Positions 20,396 to 29,931 are shown, counted from the stretch's first letter. The stretch: 64,000 nucleotides of DNA from Bifidobacterium sp. B4142 (GCF_026537325.1 NZ_JAFNMJ010000002.1:310001-374000); one strand, 5' to 3'. Notes: a model not told the origin generated them from the sequence alone. Translations and numbers: made by a program.

Positions 20396-21247
20396 ATGAA
20401 TGCAAGCATGCATGGCATGGGCCGGCCGTTGAAACGGCTGGCCAGGAATCTGACCGCAATCCTGTGCGCACTGGGTTGTCTGGTCTCACTGGCGGCTTGC
20501 GGCTCCGACAAGGAGGCAGGCAAGATCCGGGTGGGCATCAAGTTCGACCAGCCTGGTCTGGGCTTCAAGAAGGCCGGGACCTATGTGGGCTTCGACGTGG
20601 ACGTGGCAACCTACATCGCCGACAAGCTGGGGTACAGCGCCGACGACATCGTCTGGAAGGAGGCCCCCTCCAAGCAGCGGGAGGCCATGCTCCAGAACGG
20701 CGACGTGGACATGATCCTGGCCTCCTACTCCATAACGGACGAGCGCAAGCGGGCGGTCTCCTTCGCCGGACCATACATCGTGGCCGGCCAGGACCTGCTG
20801 GTGCGCAAGGAGGACCATCAGATCCGCGGCCCCGAGGACCTCAACGGCAAGCGCCTGTGCTCCGTGACCGGATCCACCTCGGCCGTCACTGTCAAGAAAA
20901 AGTTTGCCAAGGAGGTCCAGCTGATGGAGCAGCCCGGCTATGCCGAATGCGCCACGGCCCTCTTCTCAGGCATCGTCGATGCGGTCACCACTGACGACAT
21001 CATCCTGGCCGGGCTGGCCTCCGCCTCCCGTGGAAGGTTGCGGTTGGTGGGCAAACCCTTCACCCAGGAGTACTACGGCGTAGGCATCAAGAAGGGGAAT
21101 ACCAAGCTGGCCCACAAGATCAACGCGGCCCTGGCCGACATGGAGGCCAACGGCTCCTGGCAGCGGGCGCTGGAGAACAACACCCGGGGCACCCACTACA
21201 AACCCGACCCGCGATTCAACCCGCCCAAGCCAACGGAAGGAGAGTGA
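20396..21247 (+). CDS. gluB: Glutamate/glutamine-type ABC transporter substrate-binding lipoprotein (GluB-like)
   Basis: 283-residue solute-binding protein of family 3. A signal peptide with basic N-region and lipobox LAAC places the lipid-modified Cys at residue 35. The mature protein opens with IRVGIKFDQPGLGFK, the characteristic start of actinobacterial GluB proteins, and contains GFDVDVATYIADKLG and DMILASYSITDERK typical of the family. An AGGAGGG lies about 12 bases upstream of the ATG. It sits 22 bases after the ATPase gene and one base before the first permease gene. Confidence 0.92.
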   Translation: MNASMHGMGRPLKRLARNLTAILCALGCLVSLAACGSDKEAGKIRVGIKFDQPGLGFKKAGTYVGFDVDVATYIADKLGYSADDIVWKEAPSKQREAMLQNGDVDMILASYSITDERKRAVSFAGPYIVAGQDLLVRKEDHQIRGPEDLNGKRLCSVTGSTSAVTVKKKFAKEVQLMEQPGYAECATALFSGIVDAVTTDDIILAGLASASRGRLRLVGKPFTQEYYGVGIKKGNTKLAHKINAALADMEANGSWQRALENNTRGTHYKPDPRFNPPKPTEGE

Positions 21248-21248
21248 G

Positions 21249-21926
21249 ATGTCAACCATCATCGAACTGTTTTCCGACTACGACATCCCGGCGGCCTTCT
21301 GGGTCAACATCCAACTGACCCTCTGGTCGGCCCTCTTCTCGCTGATTCTGGGCATCATCCTGGTGATCATGCGTATCTCGCCCATCTCCTCCCTGAGGGC
21401 CGTCGGCCGAGGGTATGTGGAGTTCTTCCAGAACATGCCTCTGACCATCATCATGGTCTTCATGGTCCTGGGGGCCTTCGCCCAGCTCAAGATCAGCTTC
21501 TCGCCGGAATTCTCCGTCAACTTCTTCTGGCTGGCGGTGACGGGCCTGTCCCTGTATACGGCGGCCTTCGTCTGCGAGTCCCTGCGCTCGGGCATCAACA
21601 CGGTTCCTCTGGGCCAGGCCGAGGCGGCCCGCGCTCTGGGGTTGAGCTTCTTCCAGTCGGCCTCGCAGATCATTCTGCCCCAGGCCTTCCGCGGGTCGGT
21701 GGCGCCCCTGGGCAACACCTTCATCGCCCTGCTGAAGAACTCCACCGTGGCTGCAGCCGCTTCCGTGGCCTCCGAGAGCTCCTCCCTGATGAGCGAGATG
21801 ATCGAGTTCCACGCCAACGCCATTGTGGCCATCTTCCTGATTTTCGCCCTGGGATACGTGATTCTGGTTCTGCCCATCGGAGCCTTGACCACGTACCTGT
21901 CCAACAAGCTGGCAGTGAGGAGGTGA
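21249..21926 (+). CDS. gluC: Glutamate/glutamine-type ABC transporter permease (GluC-like)
   Basis: 225-residue polytopic permease of the His/Glu/Gln/Arg family with about five transmembrane segments (first WVNIQLTLWSALFSLILGII). The EAA-type coupling loop is AARALGLSFFQSASQIILPQAFRG. It begins one base after the binding-protein stop codon, with GGAAGGAG overlapping the end of that gene, so expression is probably coupled. It should form the membrane channel together with the next gene product. Confidence 0.92.
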   Translation: MSTIIELFSDYDIPAAFWVNIQLTLWSALFSLILGIILVIMRISPISSLRAVGRGYVEFFQNMPLTIIMVFMVLGAFAQLKISFSPEFSVNFFWLAVTGLSLYTAAFVCESLRSGINTVPLGQAEAARALGLSFFQSASQIILPQAFRGSVAPLGNTFIALLKNSTVAAAASVASESSSLMSEMIEFHANAIVAIFLIFALGYVILVLPIGALTTYLSNKLAVRR

Positions 21927-21932
21927 GCGGCC

Positions 21933-23096
21933 ATGGCACAGGACAATGAGAGCTCGCTGCTCTTCGATCAACCCGGCCCCAAGGGCCGGCGCACCATACG
22001 AATCGCCAACTGGATAGCCGCCGTCATCTTCGCCATCGTGGTCATCCTGGTGCTGATGAGGCTGCACAACCCTCCGGACGGTGAGAACCAGCTGAGCTGG
22101 GAACTCTGGCGCCCGGCCCTGGACTACGAAGCCTGGTCGGACTTCTACCTGCCCGGGCTCTGGCTGACCATCAAGGCCTCGGTTGTTGCCGTGATAGGCT
22201 CGGTCATCTTCGGATTCGTCTTCGGCATCGGCCGTCTGCTGCCCAACGGGCTGGTAAGGGCAGTCTCAGGCGTCATAGTGGAGTTCTGCCGGGCCGTCCC
22301 GGTGCTGATGATGATGATCTTTTTCTGGCGCTGGTTCGCCTTTGCTGGAATCAGCCAGGCCTCCTACTGGGCCGTCGTGCTGGGCCTGATCCTCTACAAC
22401 GGCTCCGTGGTGGCTGAGCTGATCCGTTCGGGCGTGGGCAACCTGCCCAATGGCCAGCGCGAGGCCTCTCTGGCCCTGGGGTTGACCAGGACCCAGTCCC
22501 TGATGCAGATCGAGGTTCCCCAGGCCGTCTATGCCATGTTGCCGGCGGCCGTGACCCAGCTGGTCGTGGTCCTCAAGGATACGGCTCTGGGCTCCATCAT
22601 CATGTACACGGATCTGCTGCAGGAGTCCCGTCGTCTGGGCTCCATGTACTTCAACATCCTGCAGACCCTGGTGGTGGCCTCGGTGGTCTACTTCTTCGTC
22701 TGCTTCCTGCTGTCCTACTTCGCCCGCTGGCTGCCCAAGAAGATGCAGGAGCGCACCGCCGCCCCCGCCGACTTCGTGGAGCCGGCCGCGCCTGTGGCCA
22801 TCATGGATCCCTCCAATGTCAACCAGATAGCCGTGGCCAAGGAGGTGGATGAGGACCGGTACGGCGGCGCGCCGCTGCAGTACCACGCCCACCACCGTGG
22901 ATCCAACGCCTCCATCCAGCACTGGAGGAAGACCCGCTACATCCAGGGCTATGACAGGACCCAGCCCGACACGCTGGTCGATCCACACAAGGCGAGCCTG
23001 GAGATTCCGGACTTCCTCAAGCCTAGACGCGGCGGCCGCTCCGACGGCGATCAGAAGGACGAGGGCAAGAAGCAAGAGGGCAAAGACCAGGACTGA
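21933..23096 (+). CDS. gluD: Glutamate/glutamine-type ABC transporter permease with long cytoplasmic tail (GluD-like)
   Basis: 387-residue second permease of the set. The membrane domain spans about 30-275 and contains the coupling loop REASLALGLTRTQSLMQIEVPQAVYA. A hydrophilic C-terminal tail of about 110 residues follows, rich in His, Arg, Lys and Gln (for example YHAHHRGSNASIQHWRKTRY) and ending in a Lys/Glu/Asp run. No membrane segment is visible in the tail. Such permeases are usually 220-300 residues long, so the tail is an addition; its role is not known to me. AGTGAGGAGG overlapping the previous stop gives the Shine-Dalgarno. Confidence 0.9.
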   Translation: MAQDNESSLLFDQPGPKGRRTIRIANWIAAVIFAIVVILVLMRLHNPPDGENQLSWELWRPALDYEAWSDFYLPGLWLTIKASVVAVIGSVIFGFVFGIGRLLPNGLVRAVSGVIVEFCRAVPVLMMMIFFWRWFAFAGISQASYWAVVLGLILYNGSVVAELIRSGVGNLPNGQREASLALGLTRTQSLMQIEVPQAVYAMLPAAVTQLVVVLKDTALGSIIMYTDLLQESRRLGSMYFNILQTLVVASVVYFFVCFLLSYFARWLPKKMQERTAAPADFVEPAAPVAIMDPSNVNQIAVAKEVDEDRYGGAPLQYHAHHRGSNASIQHWRKTRYIQGYDRTQPDTLVDPHKASLEIPDFLKPRRGGRSDGDQKDEGKKQEGKDQD

Positions 23097-23123
23097 ACGG
23101 TCCTCAGCTCCCATGATCCCAAG

Positions 23124-23165
23124 CCAGTCTCCGGCCGGACTTGTGCGCCTGGCCGGATAGACTGG
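23124..23165 (+). promoter_or_regulatory. 13-bp hairpin immediately upstream of the DUF3516 helicase start
   Basis: Arms CCAGTCTCCGGCC (23124-23136) and GGCCGG-AT-AGACTGG (23151-23165) pair over 13 bp with a two-base bulge and a 14-base loop. It may end the glu operon transcript, but no U tract follows. The right arm also contains TAGACT (23158-23163), a possible -10 seven bases before the helicase ATG. Confidence 0.45.
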
Positions 23166-23170
23166 TGGAC

Positions 23171-25774
23171 ATGGTCCAAGAACATGCTGATTCCTCAACC
23201 GCTCCAACCGGCCAGCCCGCCTCCCTTGGCGACCTGGTTCCCGAGGCGGGAGGCCCTCGCAACCTGACCGAGGATCAGATCTACGACCGCTTCTTCTCCT
23301 GGGTGGCTTCCCGGGGCATCACCCCCTGGCCGCATCAGGAGGAGGCCGTCCTCTCCTTGGTTTCAGGCGACCATGTGATCCTGTCAACCCCGACCGGCTC
23401 GGGCAAGTCCATGGTGGCCCTGGCTATGCATTTCATCGCCCTATGCACCGGACGGCGCTCCTACTACACGGCCCCCATCAAGGCCCTGGTCTCAGAGAAA
23501 TTCTTCGACCTGGTTTCGGTTCTGGGCCGCGACCGTGTTGGCATGATCACCGGCGACACCCACATCAACACGGATGCCCCGGTCATCTGCTGCACGGCCG
23601 AAATCCTGGCCAACCAGGCCTTGAGGGAGGGTCGCCATGCCGACATCGGGTGTGTGGCCATGGATGAGTTCCACTATTACGGGGATCCGGACCGAGGCTG
23701 GGCCTGGCAGGTGCCCCTGCTGACCCTTCCCGATGTGCAGTTCCTGCTCATGTCGGCCACCCTTGGCGACGTGGATCAGATCGCCCAGGACCTCGAACGC
23801 AAAACCGGGGTGGGTGTGGACATCGTTGCCGATGCCCCCCGACCGGTGCCACTGGATTACCGTTACGTGGACACCCCCCTGCCTAGCACCGTGGAGTCCC
23901 TGCTGGCCGATGGGGATTCGCCGGTCTATATCGTTCATTTCTCCCAGGATGCCGCCCTGGAGACGGCTCAGGCCCTGTCCAGCACGGGGGTCTCCGACCG
24001 GGGGCAGCGCGACCGGATCAAGGAGGCCATGGCCGGCACCCACTTCACCACGGCCTTCGGCAAGATTCTGCAGCGGCTGTTGCGCACCGGGGTCGGGGTT
24101 CACCATGCGGGCATGCTGCCAAGATACCGGCGCCTGGTGGAGCAGTTGGCCCAGGATGGCCTTCTGCCGGTCATCTGCGGCACAGACACCCTGGGGGTCG
24201 GCATCAACGTGCCCATTCACACCGTCCTGCTGACCGGACTGACCAAGTTCGACGGCTACAAGATGCGCCGTCTGCGCGCCCGGGAGTTCCACCAGATCGC
24301 CGGTAGGGCCGGACGCATGGGCTTCGATACCAGCGGACTGGTCGTGGCCGAGGCACCCGAATACGAGATAGAGAACGCCAGGGCCGTGGCCAAGGCGGGC
24401 AACGACCCCAAGAAGCTCAAGCGGATCAAACGCAAGAAGCCCCAGGAGGGGTTTGTCACCTGGGGCAAGGGAACTTTCGACAAGCTGATTGAGGCCCGTC
24501 CCGAGACCCTGACGCCGCACCTGAAGATCACCCACGCCATGGTCCTCAACGAGGTTGATCAGGGCGGGGATGCCAGGAGGCGGGTGGAGGATCTGATCGA
24601 GGACTCCCGTCAGACCCCGCAGCAGAAGGAGTATCTGCAGGACCGGGCCGACGAGATCTTCCAGACCCTGACCGATACCGGAGTCATCGAAACCGAACGG
24701 AACCCGGACGGCGGCCTGGACTACTTCACGACCGTGGATCTGCCCGAGGACTTCGCCCTGGACCAGCCCCTTTCGCCCTTCCTGCTGGCTGCCCTGGAAC
24801 TACTGGATCCCGAGGATCCTGACTATGACATGAATCTGCTCTCCATGGTCGAGGCCACCCTGGAGGATCCCCGGCAGATACTCAAGGCCCAGCAGCGGCA
24901 GGCCCGAGATGCGGCCATCCAGCAGATGAAGGAGGATGGCCTGGAATATGAGGAACGGATGGAGCGCCTGCAGGAGGTGACCTGGCCCAAGCCCCTGGAG
25001 GAGCTGCTGGGGGAGGCCTTCGACCGCTACCGCCGGGACGTCCCATGGGCCAACGACTATGAGATCCACCCCAAGTCCGTTCTGCGGGACATGATCGAGA
25101 CGGCCTCGGACTTCAACGGCTACATCGCCCGCTACGGAATATCCCGGTCGGAGGGGACTCTGCTGCGGTACCTGTCCGATGCCTATCGGGCTTTGAGCAG
25201 GACGGTTCCCGAAGAGTTCATGGATGAGCGGCTGGAGGACATCCTGGCCTGGCTGGGACTGATCGTGCGTTCGGTGGACTCCAGCCTGGTGGATGAGTGG
25301 GAGGCCGCAGGCAGGGCTGAAAATGGCGAAGTCCCGAGTGGGCTAGATGCCGCCCCGCCCAAGGTGGAAAACCAGGTGGTGGCGGACCGGCGGGGGCTGA
25401 CCCTGCTGGTGCGCAACGCCATGTTCCAACGGGTGGAGCTGGTGGCCGCCGACCGCCCGGAGGCCCTGGCCGACCTGGATGCAGACTGGGGATACGGTCT
25501 GCGGGCCTGGAGCGACGCGCTGGACGACCTCTACGAGGACCATGAGCAGATCCTGACCGATGCCCAGGCCCGGTCCTCGGACTTCTTCAGCCTGGATGAC
25601 CGGGACGAGCGTCAGGGGCACACCTGGCGGGTCCAGCAGATCTTCGACGATGTCGAGGGCGAACGCGACTGGGGCATCGCCGGCATCGTGGACCTGGATG
25701 CCACTCAGGAGAACGGTCAGGTGGTCTTCAGGGAATACCGGGTGGGTCCCATCGAGGAGCTGATGGACATCTAG
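23171..25774 (+). CDS. DEAD/DEAH-box helicase with DUF3516 C-terminal region
   Basis: 867-residue Ski2/Mtr4-like superfamily 2 helicase of the actinobacterial type that carries a DUF3516 C-terminal region. Motifs: Walker A TPTGSGKS (73-80), TAPIKALVSEK (Ia), DEFH as motif II (165-168), LMSATLGD (III), GVGVHHAGMLPRYR (IV region), and HQIAGRAGRMGFD (VI). The C-terminal about 400 residues are helical and acidic. Related proteins are thought to act on RNA, but the substrate is unproven. ATG 23171 has no clear Shine-Dalgarno; GTG at 23165 is an in-frame alternative. It converges with the ABC ATPase gene, with a ten-base gap. Confidence 0.87.
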   Translation: MVQEHADSSTAPTGQPASLGDLVPEAGGPRNLTEDQIYDRFFSWVASRGITPWPHQEEAVLSLVSGDHVILSTPTGSGKSMVALAMHFIALCTGRRSYYTAPIKALVSEKFFDLVSVLGRDRVGMITGDTHINTDAPVICCTAEILANQALREGRHADIGCVAMDEFHYYGDPDRGWAWQVPLLTLPDVQFLLMSATLGDVDQIAQDLERKTGVGVDIVADAPRPVPLDYRYVDTPLPSTVESLLADGDSPVYIVHFSQDAALETAQALSSTGVSDRGQRDRIKEAMAGTHFTTAFGKILQRLLRTGVGVHHAGMLPRYRRLVEQLAQDGLLPVICGTDTLGVGINVPIHTVLLTGLTKFDGYKMRRLRAREFHQIAGRAGRMGFDTSGLVVAEAPEYEIENARAVAKAGNDPKKLKRIKRKKPQEGFVTWGKGTFDKLIEARPETLTPHLKITHAMVLNEVDQGGDARRRVEDLIEDSRQTPQQKEYLQDRADEIFQTLTDTGVIETERNPDGGLDYFTTVDLPEDFALDQPLSPFLLAALELLDPEDPDYDMNLLSMVEATLEDPRQILKAQQRQARDAAIQQMKEDGLEYEERMERLQEVTWPKPLEELLGEAFDRYRRDVPWANDYEIHPKSVLRDMIETASDFNGYIARYGISRSEGTLLRYLSDAYRALSRTVPEEFMDERLEDILAWLGLIVRSVDSSLVDEWEAAGRAENGEVPSGLDAAPPKVENQVVADRRGLTLLVRNAMFQRVELVAADRPEALADLDADWGYGLRAWSDALDDLYEDHEQILTDAQARSSDFFSLDDRDERQGHTWRVQQIFDDVEGERDWGIAGIVDLDATQENGQVVFREYRVGPIEELMDI

Positions 25775-25784
25775 ACCCGGATCC

Positions 25785-26600
25785 TTAGAGGACCTTGGAA
25801 AGGAAGGACTGCAGTCGGGGGCTCTGCGGATGGCCGAAGATCTGCTCGGGCGTGCCCTCTTCCTCGATGATCCCGGCATCGGTGAAGATCACCCTGGAGG
25901 AGACCTCCCGGGCGAAAGCCATCTCGTGGGTGACCAGAATCATGGTCATGCCGCCCTCGGCCAGGGAGCGGATGACTTCAAGAACATCGCCCACCATCTC
26001 CGGATCCAGGGCCGAGGTGGCCTCGTCAAAGAGCATGATGTCCGGGTGCATGGCCAGTGCGCGGGCGATGGCCACACGCTGCTGCTGCCCGCCTGACAGG
26101 TCCGTGGGCCGAGCGTCCGCCCTCTCTTCCAAGCCGACGATTTCCAGCAGGTCCAGGGCCTGCTGCCGGGCATCCTCCTTGGGGGTCTTGTGCAGCATAC
26201 GGGGGGCCAGCATGATGTTGTCGGCCACGCTCATGTTGGGGAAGAGGTTGAAGTGCTGGAAGACCATGCCCACGTGCTCGCGTAGCTTGTCAATGTTGGT
26301 CTTTGGATCGGAAATGTCAATTCCATAGACGCTGATCGTGCCCGAGGTCGGCATCTCAAGGGCGTTGATGCAGCGCAGCAGGGTGGACTTGCCCGCGCCC
26401 GAGGGGCCGATGATGGAAATGACCTCGCCCGGCTTGACCTCCATGTCGATCCCCTTGAGGACCTCAGTGTCGCCGTAGCGCTTGTGCAGGTCGCGGATGG
26501 ATACGGCCATCTGGGACTTTCCCTGGCTGAGGCGACTTTGGTTCTGACGGATGCGACGTGTCAGTCGTCCGGTGTCCATGTCCGGGTCTTCGAAGTTCAT
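25785..26600 (-). CDS. Amino-acid ABC transporter ATP-binding protein
   Basis: 271-residue ATPase of a polar amino-acid ABC importer, with Walker [10 protein letters not shown], signature [15 protein letters not shown], Walker [16 protein letters not shown] and the [11 protein letters not shown] switch. DEATSALD replaces the usual DEPTSALD; this common variant should not affect catalysis. An N-terminal extension of about 30 residues precedes the domain. The ATG overlaps the stop of the upstream fused permease gene (ATGA), and AGGAGG sits eight bases upstream, indicating an operon. It is distinct from the glu-type ATPase at 19504-20373 of the same window. Confidence 0.92.
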   Translation of the reverse strand: MNFEDPDMDTGRLTRRIRQNQSRLSQGKSQMAVSIRDLHKRYGDTEVLKGIDMEVKPGEVISIIGPSGAGKSTLLRCINALEMPTSGTISVYGIDISDPKTNIDKLREHVGMVFQHFNLFPNMSVADNIMLAPRMLHKTPKEDARQQALDLLEIVGLEERADARPTDLSGGQQQRVAIARALAMHPDIMLFDEATSALDPEMVGDVLEVIRSLAEGGMTMILVTHEMAFAREVSSRVIFTDAGIIEEEGTPEQIFGHPQSPRLQSFLSKVL

Positions 26601-28111
26601 CGGTGCAGCCTCCTATCGAGCATATTGGCCATCCAGGTCAGGGCGCTGATGGCGACGAAGTAGATGACTCCTACCATGAACAGGGTTTCGGTCACGCGGA
26701 AGTTGGCCGCGTAGATCTGCTGGGCCTGATAGAGCAGTTCGCCGAAGCCGATGGCCAGCAGCAGGGAGGAGTCCTTGAGCATGATGACCAGCTGGTTGAT
26801 GATGGAGGGCGTGGCGATTCTGACGGCCTGCGGCAGAATGACCCGGCGCAGGGCCATGCGACGGGTCAGGCCCAGGCTGCGGGCCCCCTCCATCTGCCCG
26901 ACGTCCACCGAGTCGATGGCCCCGCGCACGATCTCGACCAGGTAGGCTCCGGAGTTCAAAGACAGGGTCAGCACGCCGGCCAGCCAGATGCTGATGCGGT
27001 GGCCGATCAGCTGGGGAACGCCCAGGTAGAAGAAGAAGGCCCAGACCAGGACGGGTGTGCCCCTGAAGACCGCCACGTAGATCCGGGCAATCCAGGACAG
27101 GATACGGTTGGGGCTGATCCGCCACAGTCCCAGGATGATGCCGATGGCCAGGGCGATGACGAATGATATGGCCGTGATGGCCAGGGTGTTGCGCAGGCCC
27201 AGCATCAGGGAGGGGAAGGCCTGACGGACCAGCTCGAAGAATCCTGGCCGGGAGGCGGAGTCATTCTTGCTGGAATGGCTGCTGCCCACATAGGATTCGA
27301 CCAGTTTCTTATAGCTGCCGTCGGCCTTCATCTTGGCCAGACCCTCGTTGAAGGCGGCCACAAATACCTTGTTCTCACCCTTGCGGACGGCCGCCCCGTA
27401 GGAGGCGCCAGGCTCCTTCTTGGTCACGGTCTTCAGCCCGTTGCCCTGGGCGATGCCGTAGGCCAGGACCGGGTAGTCGTCAATGACCGCTTGTGCGTTG
27501 CCGGACTTGACCATCTCGTACATGGTGGAGGACTGGTCCACCGCCTTGACGCTAAATCCGTACTGGGCCGCCCGCTGCTTGGCGAAAGCCTCGCCCTCGC
27601 TGCCGGTCTTGACGGCCACCACGCTGCCTCGCAGATCCTTGTAGCTGTGGATCTGCTCGTTATCCTTGGCAATAGCCATTTGCACGCCGGAGTCGAAATA
27701 GGGGTCGGTGAAGTCGTAGACCTGCTTGCGCTGGTCGGTGATGGTCATGCCGGCTATGACCACATCGGCCTGCTGGGAGTTCAAGGCCTGTAGGGCGGCG
27801 TTGAAGCCCAGGGACTGGATCTGCACCGAGAAGCCCTCGATGTCGGCGATCTTGCGGATCAGATCCATGTCGATGCCGACCAGCTTGCCGGAGGAGTCAC
27901 GGAACTCGAAGGGGGCAAAGGTGGTGTCGGTGGCGACGCGGAAGGTGCGTCCGTGGACCGCCTGCGCGGCGGGGGAGTCCTGGGCCGCCTGCGCCGGCGT
28001 GGCCAGGGGGGCGACGATCAGGGCTGAGAGCCCCAGGACCAGGGCTAGCAGGCCCATGGCCCACCTGCCCGGACCGGATGTCCATCCCTGGCGAACATGC
28101 TTGGCGATCAC
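26597..28111 (-). CDS. Fused substrate-binding/permease protein of an amino-acid ABC transporter
   Basis: 504-residue single-chain fusion. An N-terminal signal peptide (hydrophobic core [19 protein letters not shown], cleavage after AQA near residue 42) leads into a family 3 solute-binding domain (about 54-275: [45 protein letters not shown]). After a short Ser-rich linker comes the permease (about 290-504), with the coupling loop [24 protein letters not shown]. Fused binding-protein/permeases are known in Gram-positive glutamine transporters, where the binding domain is tethered on the outer face. The substrate is probably a polar amino acid. The cleavage site prediction is by eye; an uncleaved anchor is possible. 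Confidence 0.9.
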   Translation of the reverse strand: MIAKHVRQGWTSGPGRWAMGLLALVLGLSALIVAPLATPAQAAQDSPAAQAVHGRTFRVATDTTFAPFEFRDSSGKLVGIDMDLIRKIADIEGFSVQIQSLGFNAALQALNSQQADVVIAGMTITDQRKQVYDFTDPYFDSGVQMAIAKDNEQIHSYKDLRGSVVAVKTGSEGEAFAKQRAAQYGFSVKAVDQSSTMYEMVKSGNAQAVIDDYPVLAYGIAQGNGLKTVTKKEPGASYGAAVRKGENKVFVAAFNEGLAKMKADGSYKKLVESYVGSSHSSKNDSASRPGFFELVRQAFPSLMLGLRNTLAITAISFVIALAIGIILGLWRISPNRILSWIARIYVAVFRGTPVLVWAFFFYLGVPQLIGHRISIWLAGVLTLSLNSGAYLVEIVRGAIDSVDVGQMEGARSLGLTRRMALRRVILPQAVRIATPSIINQLVIMLKDSSLLLAIGFGELLYQAQQIYAANFRVTETLFMVGVIYFVAISALTWMANMLDRRLHR

Positions 28112-28319
28112 TGGCGATTCTCCTTATTGTTCCGACCTGTGCCGGTCCCGGTTTTCATGGGCCTTCCTGAAGATATTCAGGCGGATGACCAGTAAACTGT
28201 ACACACACCGGGTTTCCGGAGCCCAACTACGCGCTGGGCGATACGGCTATATGGGTTCCCAGTCTAGCGCGTTCGTCCTGCTGTTTGCGGCAGACGCAGG
28301 CCTATGCTGGTGAGGGCGG

Positions 28320-28336
28320 GGAGCCATAGGGGCTCC
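28320..28336 (+). promoter_or_regulatory. Small hairpin next to the rarA ribosome binding site
   Basis: GGAGCC (28320-28325) and GGCTCC (28331-28336) form a perfect 6-bp stem with a five-base loop (ATAGG), ending about five bases before the GAGG elements that precede the rarA ATG at 28356. It could tune rarA translation; no other support. Confidence 0.3.
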
Positions 28337-28355
28337 GAGGAATGAGGTATTGCAT

Positions 28356-29750
28356 ATGGTTGATGATCTCTTCCAGGCGGCGGATCCCCCTGAGGAGCAC
28401 ACCCTGCCTCTGGCGGTCAGGATGCGACCCAGGAGCCTGGACGAGGTGGTCGGCCAGGACAAGGTCACGGCTCCGGGAACCCCCTTGGAACGGCTGGCAC
28501 GGTCGGATCCGAACAACCGTCTGACGGCTCCCAGCTCGGTCATTCTTTTCGGCCCTCCTGGGGTGGGCAAGACCACCCTGGCCTACATTGTGGCTCGACA
28601 GTCCGGTCGGCATTTCGAGGAGCTTTCGGCCGTCACCTCGGGCGTCAAGGAGGTGCGGCAGGTCCTCGCCCAGGCCCGGGAGCGGCTGGTCAGCCAGGGT
28701 CAGGAGACGGTCCTTTTCATCGATGAGGTCCACCGCTTTTCCAAGTCCCAGCAGGATGCCCTGCTGCCCAGCGTAGAGAACCGGGATGTGACCTTTATCG
28801 CAGCCACCACGGAGAATCCCAGCTTTTCGGTCATCGCGCCCCTGCTTTCGCGTTCGGTGGTGGTCAAGCTGGAGGCCCTGGACGACAAGGACCTGGCCAA
28901 GCTGATCCGCCGGGCCGTCAAGGACCAGCGGGGGCTCAAGGATCAGGTGCGGCTGGATTCCGAGGCTCTGAACCAGATTGTGCGTTTTTCCGGGGGTGAT
29001 GCCCGTCGGGCCTTGACCATTCTTGAAGCTGCGGCCGGGGCGGTCACTGAGGATGGGCCTCGTGCCAAGGGGGCGCGTCGGCCCCTGATCAATGCCAAGG
29101 TGGTCTCCTCGGTCATGGACGTGGCCGCCGTCCGCTATGACAAGAAGGGCGATGACCACTATGACGTGGCCTCGGCCTTTATCAAGTCCATGCGGGGGTC
29201 AGACGTGGATGCGGCCCTGCACTACCTGGCTCGGATGATCCGGGCAGGCGAGGACCCCCGCTTCATCGCCCGACGGATCATGATCGCCTCCGCCGAGGAA
29301 GTGGGCATGGCCTCTCCGGAAGTGCTGGAGATCACGGTCGCGGCAGCCCAGGCCGTGGCCATGGTGGGCATGCCAGAGGCCCGGCTGATCCTGGCCGAGG
29401 CAGTCATCGCCGTGGCCACTGCACCCAAGTCCAACGCCTCCTACCTGGCCATCAACCAAGCCCTGGAGGATGTGGACGCCGGGCATATCGGCCAGGTGCC
29501 TCTCCATTTGCGCAACGCTCCCACCAAACTGATGAAGGCCTGGGGCAACCATGAAGGCTACCAGTATGCGCACGATGCGCCGGATGCAGTAGCACCGCAG
29601 CAGTACATGCCGGACGAACTGGTCGGACGACGCTACTACCACCCCAATGATAGGGGATACGAGCATCAGCTGGGCCCACGTCTGGAGGCCATCAGGGCTA
29701 TCCTGGACAGGGCCGCCGGGCCGGAGGGAAACGCCGGGTCTGGGCAATGA
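28356..29750 (+). CDS. rarA: Replication-associated recombination protein A (RarA/MgsA AAA+ ATPase)
   Basis: 464-residue AAA+ ATPase of the RarA/MgsA/WRNIP1 family, which acts at stalled replication forks. It contains the LAVRMRPRSLDEVVGQD opening box, Walker A FGPPGVGKTTLA, Walker B LFIDEVHRFSKSQQDALLPSVE, sensor 1 TTENPSF, and the C-terminal tetramerisation region (KKGDDHYDVASAFIKSMRGSDVDAALHYLARM). Length is normal for the family. ATG 28356 follows GAGG at eight bases; a TTG two codons upstream is also in frame. Confidence 0.95.
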   Translation: MVDDLFQAADPPEEHTLPLAVRMRPRSLDEVVGQDKVTAPGTPLERLARSDPNNRLTAPSSVILFGPPGVGKTTLAYIVARQSGRHFEELSAVTSGVKEVRQVLAQARERLVSQGQETVLFIDEVHRFSKSQQDALLPSVENRDVTFIAATTENPSFSVIAPLLSRSVVVKLEALDDKDLAKLIRRAVKDQRGLKDQVRLDSEALNQIVRFSGGDARRALTILEAAAGAVTEDGPRAKGARRPLINAKVVSSVMDVAAVRYDKKGDDHYDVASAFIKSMRGSDVDAALHYLARMIRAGEDPRFIARRIMIASAEEVGMASPEVLEITVAAAQAVAMVGMPEARLILAEAVIAVATAPKSNASYLAINQALEDVDAGHIGQVPLHLRNAPTKLMKAWGNHEGYQYAHDAPDAVAPQQYMPDELVGRRYYHPNDRGYEHQLGPRLEAIRAILDRAAGPEGNAGSGQ

Positions 29751-29893
29751 CCGTCCAGACTCCTATACTGGTCACCCAATAGACGTTGAGCAGCCACACA
29801 ATGACCGAAACGCCGCAGGGTTCAGGCCTTCCATATTGACGGTCGCCATGCTCCCACAAGGAGCCTGTCGCTGTCGGCAGGTCTGGCATGGAC

Positions 29894-29913
29894 GCATGGG
29901 GCATGCCTCATGC
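29894..29913. promoter_or_regulatory. 20-bp palindrome just upstream of the MFS gene Shine-Dalgarno
   Basis: GCATGGGGCATGCCTCATGC is a 20-base palindrome with a single G/T mismatch pair, which would be a G-U wobble in RNA. It ends eight bases before the GAGGGTG Shine-Dalgarno of the MFS gene. A further GCATG element (29886-29890) lies upstream, giving four CATG cores at 7-8 base spacing. It is a candidate operator or leader hairpin. Confidence 0.4.
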
Positions 29914-29931
29914 ACGGGCGCGAGGGTGACG

